Shown piece by piece: positions 58,963 through 64,000 of a DNA stretch of 64,000 nucleotides. The position numbers and the translations under genes are program-made. The notes beneath the pieces were generated by a model that saw nothing but the letters and a program-made list of their open reading frames with translations, ran no database searches and had not been told where the DNA came from. The DNA is from Ectocarpus siliculosus (taxonomy: Eukaryota > Sar > Phaeophyceae > Ectocarpales > Ectocarpaceae): positions 934,293 to 998,292 of the forward strand of contig FN649736.1 in assembly GCA_000310025.1 (NCBI GenBank), in the 5' to 3' direction. Position 1 is the stretch's first letter. Every line of letters starts with the position of its first letter.

Positions 58963-61900
58963 CAGAGAACGCAAGAAGAGGCGCGGTGGGTGGCGAGAAT
59001 ACAGGGATACCAGAGTTTACCTAGCACCGAGCATTTGGAAAGAAGCATCCGCATGGTACTCGTTCCGGTTGGATGTCAGGTCGGACGTCGTCATACGCAT
59101 ACCAACGATTGTACCGGAACGAAAAGGCTGCAGCCAGCAACCAATCGCGAACTTTCCACGGAGGGGTGAAGGCGTTTCTGTACGGCAACTGACGACCACA
59201 AGCCTTGCATGCCACGATACAAAAAGCATAGCCGCTTGTGTCGGCACTACACACTTCTCATGCCCCATCTTGTGTTGCACAAGGCACTATTCCGGTGGTT
59301 TTATGTTGCGTCTTCACACTGCACGAAAACACCCGCCAGCACAATCGCGGGTAGTTTTCCTCCATGGGTGGTTGGTGGCGTTTGGAAAAGCGGATGGTGG
59401 AAGCGAGAACCGTGTCCGTAAAACCTTAGGTCACTGGTACTCTTGGCGGGAGCTAGGCGTACAAACGGGGACAGCTAGGCCCTGCGACGCGCGCCAAAAA
59501 ACAAACTCAAAGCTCGTACTGGAGGCACGGCTCGACTCACGATCATCGATCCGGACGTGAGGATGGGCAGCGTCCATGTGGGATCGGGCGCGTTCAAGTT
59601 CATCATCCAGTCCAAGCCCCCTGTCATGTAGCCAGGGAAGTACGTTCCCATCTGTAGGGGTCCCGAACGGGAAGCAAAAAAAAAAAGAAGCACACGGTTC
59701 CCCCGCATGCGTTTGGGAACACCAGGCGACGCGGGAACGAACGGAAAGGATGAACGATCTCACGCCCATGAACGGCTAAACACGGCAATAGAAAGGATAA
59801 CACCAAACCAAGCGCCACAAGAGCTACTGTAGAATATTACCTTGTACCACAGGCGCCCGGCGTCCACTTGTCGTTTTCCTTCTCACGTCTCGGGGGAGGA
59901 TCATCACAGGCGTTTCGTCATGACCCGGAAGTCCTCTTGGCTTGAGGTGGACGGGCTGCCAGCTACCCGAACCAAACCAACGTCAATCCATCCACCATCA
60001 GCCCATCGACGACAATACTATCACAAACTCGAAACAGCCCGAGCGAGCCAACCAACACTCGACCAATCAAATCGTACTACCCTCTGCCGAACAAGCTTCT
60101 GCCATACGGCTGTACAGCGAAGGCACACCGTGAGACAAAACATTGACAACAAAAATGGCGATACAATAACCATCACATGCACATGTCTCACATCTCTGGT
60201 TGCGAGGAAGAGCGAAATGAACACCGGGAACTGCGCAAACATGGACAGCATCATCTTGGGGAAGTGGATCCTGTGTTGCTTGAGCAGGTTCCCCATCTCC
60301 TGCGAAACGAGCATCATCTCCGCCATCGCGGCTTCCTTGATCTCCGGGTTGGCCTCCATCTGGGTTTCGATTCAGGAGAGAGGCGTGCGACAAGTCAACA
60401 CCAAGACAAACCCGACACGTGAGTCATACGATAAGCGATGCGAAAGCAGCAGCAAACTACTGTATAGGCTCGCAAGTCCTCTACACATGCAGCCTGCAAC
60501 CTCGTGGATTATCGTGGGCTTTGTTGAGGGAAGCGGCGCCGGCTGTTTATCGAGAAACAGCTCAAGCTACGGGGGCAGCTAGGAATCATGGACCATCCAC
60601 AAACAACCCACTGCGGGCGCCATTCGTAATATTTCCCCACAATACTGCGGTCTATCGTGTAAGCACTCGCTTCGTGTAAACTCGTGGATTGTCGTGGGCT
60701 TTGTTGAGGGAAGCGGCGCCGGCTGTTTATCGAGAACCAGCTCAAGCTACGGGGGCAACGAGGAATCATGGACCATCCACAAACAACCCACGGCGGGCGC
60801 CATTCGTAATATTTCCCCACAATACTGCGGTCTATCATGTAAGCACTCGCTTCGTGTAAACACCGGTAGTCTATACCTCATTCAGGAGAGAAAAAAGATA
60901 AGGGCAATCGCGACTCCCACAGTCTCAACAACCACGAAGCCTATTAATAGAGCATCTGAGAGAAACTGACCGGACCAAGTTCGCGAGATTATGTGTATCC
61001 GCATAGACGGACTGTTCCGGTGCTTCGGCATGATGCGTGAAAACGAGTTTGACCGGGCACCGTTTGTGCGTTGAACTCCAACACATCAGCACATCGCGTA
61101 TCAAGATCTGGAGGATATCGGTCAATGACGGCCATCAGCGGCAAGGATGGTAAACGAAGATAATGATTGTCGTCGGCATCTCTTGTGTAGAGTAAACCTA
61201 TGTTGTAGGGGTACTTGGTTATGACCAGCCTCGGCAGTCGATCGCTACAACTGTTATCGGGCGAGTGTTCTCAAAGCTACCTCTTCCTTCTGTGGAGCTC
61301 TTGATACTCAGCAGTCTGAAATGCGCCGCGCTGCTGTAGCAGGCACAAGCCCAAGACGACCGATACCTCCAAGGTTTAACGGTCTCCAACAGCAAAGTAG
61401 CGAGTGCATACGCAAGGATGCAGTGCTACGTGTTACTCTCACCCTGTTCTTGATGTCCTGCATCTTTCCTTGATGCACCGCCATTTCCGGCTTGATCATG
61501 TTCAGGCGCTTGGACATGCCGAGCTAGTTGAAGAAAGAAACAAAGCCACCAATTGCACCAAAAGACGCATAACGAAAGCGGTCAGTCAAAGTCGAGGATA
61601 ACACGAAGAGGAAGCTCGAGACGAACAAAACGGACAAAACAACATGCGCTATCTACAACGTACCATGCCCACCAATTTTGGCCGTGCCAGGCGACGCATA
61701 AGCGTATACCCCCAAATTCGTAACCGCAATGTAGCACGATACAGAAAGATCAACAGCCGCGGGGGAACTAGTTGGTAGGCTTGGAGTGTTCTGTGGAACT
61801 TGGTTTATGCACCGGCATCCAGCGTGCAGTGTTGAGGGCAAGATGGTCGAGTACGTCACGCCAGCCAGGTGCAGGGGCGCCCGTTCGCGCTACTGTACAG

Positions 61901-63875
61901 CCGTGCATGTGCTCCAGGCGCAGCTTGAGCCACCGTGCATGGACACAGAACTTCGCCATGCAGAAGGTAGCCGCCACCGCCGACGCCTCCGCGTGAACTG
62001 TACTTTCTACAACGCGGCCTCGTGAGCATCCCCCAACTCAACTTCTTATCACCCAAAGCATGCTTGGTGTGCTGCCTGCTGTTTCTCTGCGTCATTGTAC
62101 CACCCCCTCCCCCCGTGTATACCCGCGCTATTCGCGGTCTTCTACTGTCGTACACAAACCAACAACACAAAATCATCGTTCTTCTTCGCTCACAAAAGTT
62201 GCCACGGCCGGCAGCACCGCTATCCGAGCGGCGACGGAGACCATCACGATCGCCTCCCAGTAGGGCACACCGGCGGTCGCTTGGACGTACCTAAAGTACC
62301 ATGTGCGAGGACGACAAAAAAAAACAGAAGCAAGAGATAAACAAGCTTCCGTCAGCTAGGGTACGGGACAACGGAGTGGGATCGAAAGCAGATGAAACCT
62401 CGATGGCACGCGCGTTCATTGGGTGATTGCCGTGCTTCGGTGAAGATGGAGGGGGGGGGGGGGGGACACGCAACGGGGGTCAACGAGCCCAGCCATGCGG
62501 TCGGAATGAACGCAAACAACGCAACGGACGACCGGAGGGTGCACCACCGGGTTATCCCTCACATGATCCACATGACACCGCGGCTACTGCAAGGGTGGCC
62601 AATGAAACCTCGGCGAGGCTGCTGCTGTAGATTCTCTTCAGACCTTCGCTGCATGCGGCAGTGAGCGCGACTCTATCCACACGGTTGTCTTCACAACATG
62701 CCAAGGACATGCAGAAGGAGGATACTTCCACCACTTCAAGAACGGCGGCGGCGTGTGCACAACAAAACGGGCACCCGACCGCCGAGGGAGGGACACAACA
62801 ACAAAAAAAACATCAAAGAAAACAAAACAACACTCACTCGATCACGTGCATGAAGAGGTGGTGAGGGTACATGCCGAGGTCCGCGGCTGACAGTCCCGTG
62901 GCGGTCATGGCCGTGCCAACCGCAGAAGCGTCCGGCGCCGCCCCTGCCACGGCGTCCAACGCCGCGGCAGCAGAGTCAACAGAAAAGCCTTCCCCGACGT
63001 CGAAACCCGGCACGGAGGCGTCTTGCGGTATCTCCGGGGGGACCTCGTCAGGCGCCCACGCGTCCGGGGGTGCGGACCACCCATCCGCTGCGGGGTGGGG
63101 TTGACACATGGAAAAAAAAAAAATGGCGCATATTGTACAGGGGGAGGGGAGAAAGATCTATTTACGGACGAAGTCTGCATCAGCGAAAATCACGTCGCCG
63201 TGTTGTACGTCAATTGATTGATGGGCATGCATTCAATCAACGAGCAGGCCGGCGTTGAAGGAAGGACGACAGGATGAGGCAAAAGGGAAGCCTGCAACAC
63301 CAGGAAGTTGCCGATGCTGTGCATACATGCCACGTTTTAGCGATCACGGCTGAGGTGAAACATTTGAGACCACGAGGTACGCTGCGCACGTGCCCGTAAG
63401 AACATTTTCAACTTCCTCCGTGTACATCATGCACTATTATCCTGTGGCAACACGGGGTTGTCAGGAAGATACACACCCAGCCAATCAGCAAGCGGGGGAG
63501 GACACGGAGCGACAGACAACAAAATCACACACCGTCTGCAGCTCCTCCCGTCTCAGGAAAACCAGCGCTGTCCTCGCTGCCGCTGCCGCTGTCGCTGCCG
63601 CTGCCGCTGCTTCCTGCCTGGGAACCATCGCCACCGCTCCGCCTATTTTGAACGACAAACACGGTTACGCTCAAGGTTGTCAAGACTCCAGCGACCTCGC
63701 CCCTGGGTAATCTCTGCTGCAACCTGAACCGCGGTGTGTTGCGGTGTACATACATGTCGACACGGAAGCGAGGCCCGGCGTATTGCATCGTCTGGAACGT
63801 CGGCAGGCACAAACGCTGGTTTTCGAACGAGAAGTCATAACCATGGTGGCCGCCTTGCATTTCAGGAAAAAACAT
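57053..63875 (-). CDS. Oxa1/YidC/Alb3-family membrane protein insertase (10 exons)
   Basis: Oxa1-type insertases place proteins into the mitochondrial inner or thylakoid membrane. Minus-strand exons: 63875-63754 (tentative), 63642-63533, 63087-62838, 62290-62194, 61523-61443, 60359-60192, 59651-59541, 58852-58586, 57842-57702, 57115-57053; phases agree, giving about 469 aa. The core runs FMHVIEYVQATAGVPYWEAI, VSVAARIAVLPAVATF (with the conserved pore Arg), MSKRLNMIKPEMAVHQGKMQ, FPKMMLSMFAQFPVFISLFL, GGLDWMMNLNAPDPTWTLPI and FSMPAGVLVYWTTTNVFGML. An Ala/Glu-rich helix (403-449) and a basic tail KRQHGERSGEDGPK close it. Residues 42-140 are Ser/Gly/Ala-rich and poorly conserved. No plastid ASAFAP-type signal is seen, so mitochondrial Oxa1 is favoured over Alb3, weakly. 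The first exon is the least certain, and the true start may lie outside the window. Confidence 0.88.
58883..58962. repeat. (GACA)n and (GAGA)n tract in an Oxa1-like intron
   Basis: GAGAGACA repeats followed by nine or so CAGA units. In the minus-strand transcript this is a CUGU/CUCU tract shortly before the 3' splice site at 58853, where it could serve as the pyrimidine tract. Confidence 0.9.
60501..60860. repeat. 180-bp direct tandem duplication
   Basis: Unit 1 (60501-60680) and unit 2 (60681-60860) both begin CTCGTGGATT and end GCACTCGCTTCGTGTAAA. By eye they differ at fewer than ten positions. It lies in the intron between exons 5 and 6 of the Oxa1-like gene. The open minus-strand frame across it exists because 180 is a multiple of three. 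Confidence 0.93.
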
Positions 63876-64000
63876 CTTCCCGTGGGGTCCGAGCGTCAAT
63901 GAAGTTGCGGCTCGGCACAGACAACATCAAACAGAGGCATGTGGGTCGCTACGCTCAGTGCTTTGCTGCTCGGGGTGCCATCTCTCTTTCAGAGTCGGAA
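63876..64000. other. Window edge upstream of the Oxa1-like gene
   Basis: No coding signal is seen. A single forward GGGGTGCCATCTCTC at about 63975 resembles the modular CCATCTCTCC repeat and may be the edge of another copy. Confidence 0.5.

Noticed and set aside
60509-60838. 109-aa minus-strand frame with an internal repeat
   Set aside because: It is a by-product of the 180-bp duplication (a multiple of three) within an intron; it shows no similarity to a known domain.
61768-61977. Extra Oxa1-like exon between exons 4 and 5
   Set aside because: Exons 4 and 5 already join in phase with the spacing expected between the pore Arg and the KPEM helix; the frame here has no family similarity.

Overview
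This window is eukaryotic nuclear DNA with small coding exons set in long introns. I assembled nine gene models by hand from splice sites, reading phase and conserved protein motifs. In each model the phases agree at almost every junction, giving about 65 introns. The secreted Cys-rich EGF-like protein, the moderately GC-rich sequence, the repeat-filled introns and the strict alternation of gene strand all suggest a stramenopile, most likely a brown alga of Ectocarpus type. That identification is inference and was not checked against a database.

Layout from left to right. (1) 1-2250 (+): 3' part of an Angel/CCR4-like endonuclease-exonuclease-phosphatase protein. (2) 3783-5449 (-): complete FKBP12-like prolyl isomerase of 111 aa. 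(3) 5796-13599 (+): protein kinase of about 713 aa with an N-terminal membrane segment and coiled coil. (4) 16155-22981 (-): CS-domain (p23-like) co-chaperone of 182 aa. (5) 23319-32691 (+): secreted EGF-like protein of 489 aa in 13 exons. (6) 28351-30072 (-): PPR-like gene nested antisense in intron 9 of gene 5. (7) 33451-42081 (-): complete cytochrome P450 of 560 aa in 11 exons. (8) 43178-54128 (+): JmjC histone demethylase of KDM2/KDM7 type, 949 aa in 14 exons, with an assembly gap in intron 1. (9) 57053-63875 (-): Oxa1/YidC-type membrane insertase of about 469 aa in 10 exons.

Apart from the nested PPR gene, the genes alternate + - + - + - + -. They therefore form three head-to-head pairs (FKBP/kinase 346 bp apart, CS/EGF 337 bp apart, P450/JmjC 1.1 kb apart) and four or more tail-to-tail pairs whose gaps probably hold 3' UTRs. 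The genes do not form a pathway. They are housekeeping functions (mRNA turnover, protein folding, insertion into organelle membranes, chromatin) mixed with signalling, surface and oxidative-metabolism genes.

The introns and spacers carry most of the unusual sequence. They hold a dispersed element of about 450 bp with a T-rich hairpin (three copies), a modular repeat built on GGTGCCATCTCTCCGACCGG, a (CAA)n-tailed repeat, a foldback MITE-like element, a 180-bp tandem duplication, several minisatellites and long CT/GA tracts. Three introns use GC-AG rather than GT-AG ends. I saw no tRNA, rRNA, CRISPR array or intact transposase or reverse-transcriptase gene.
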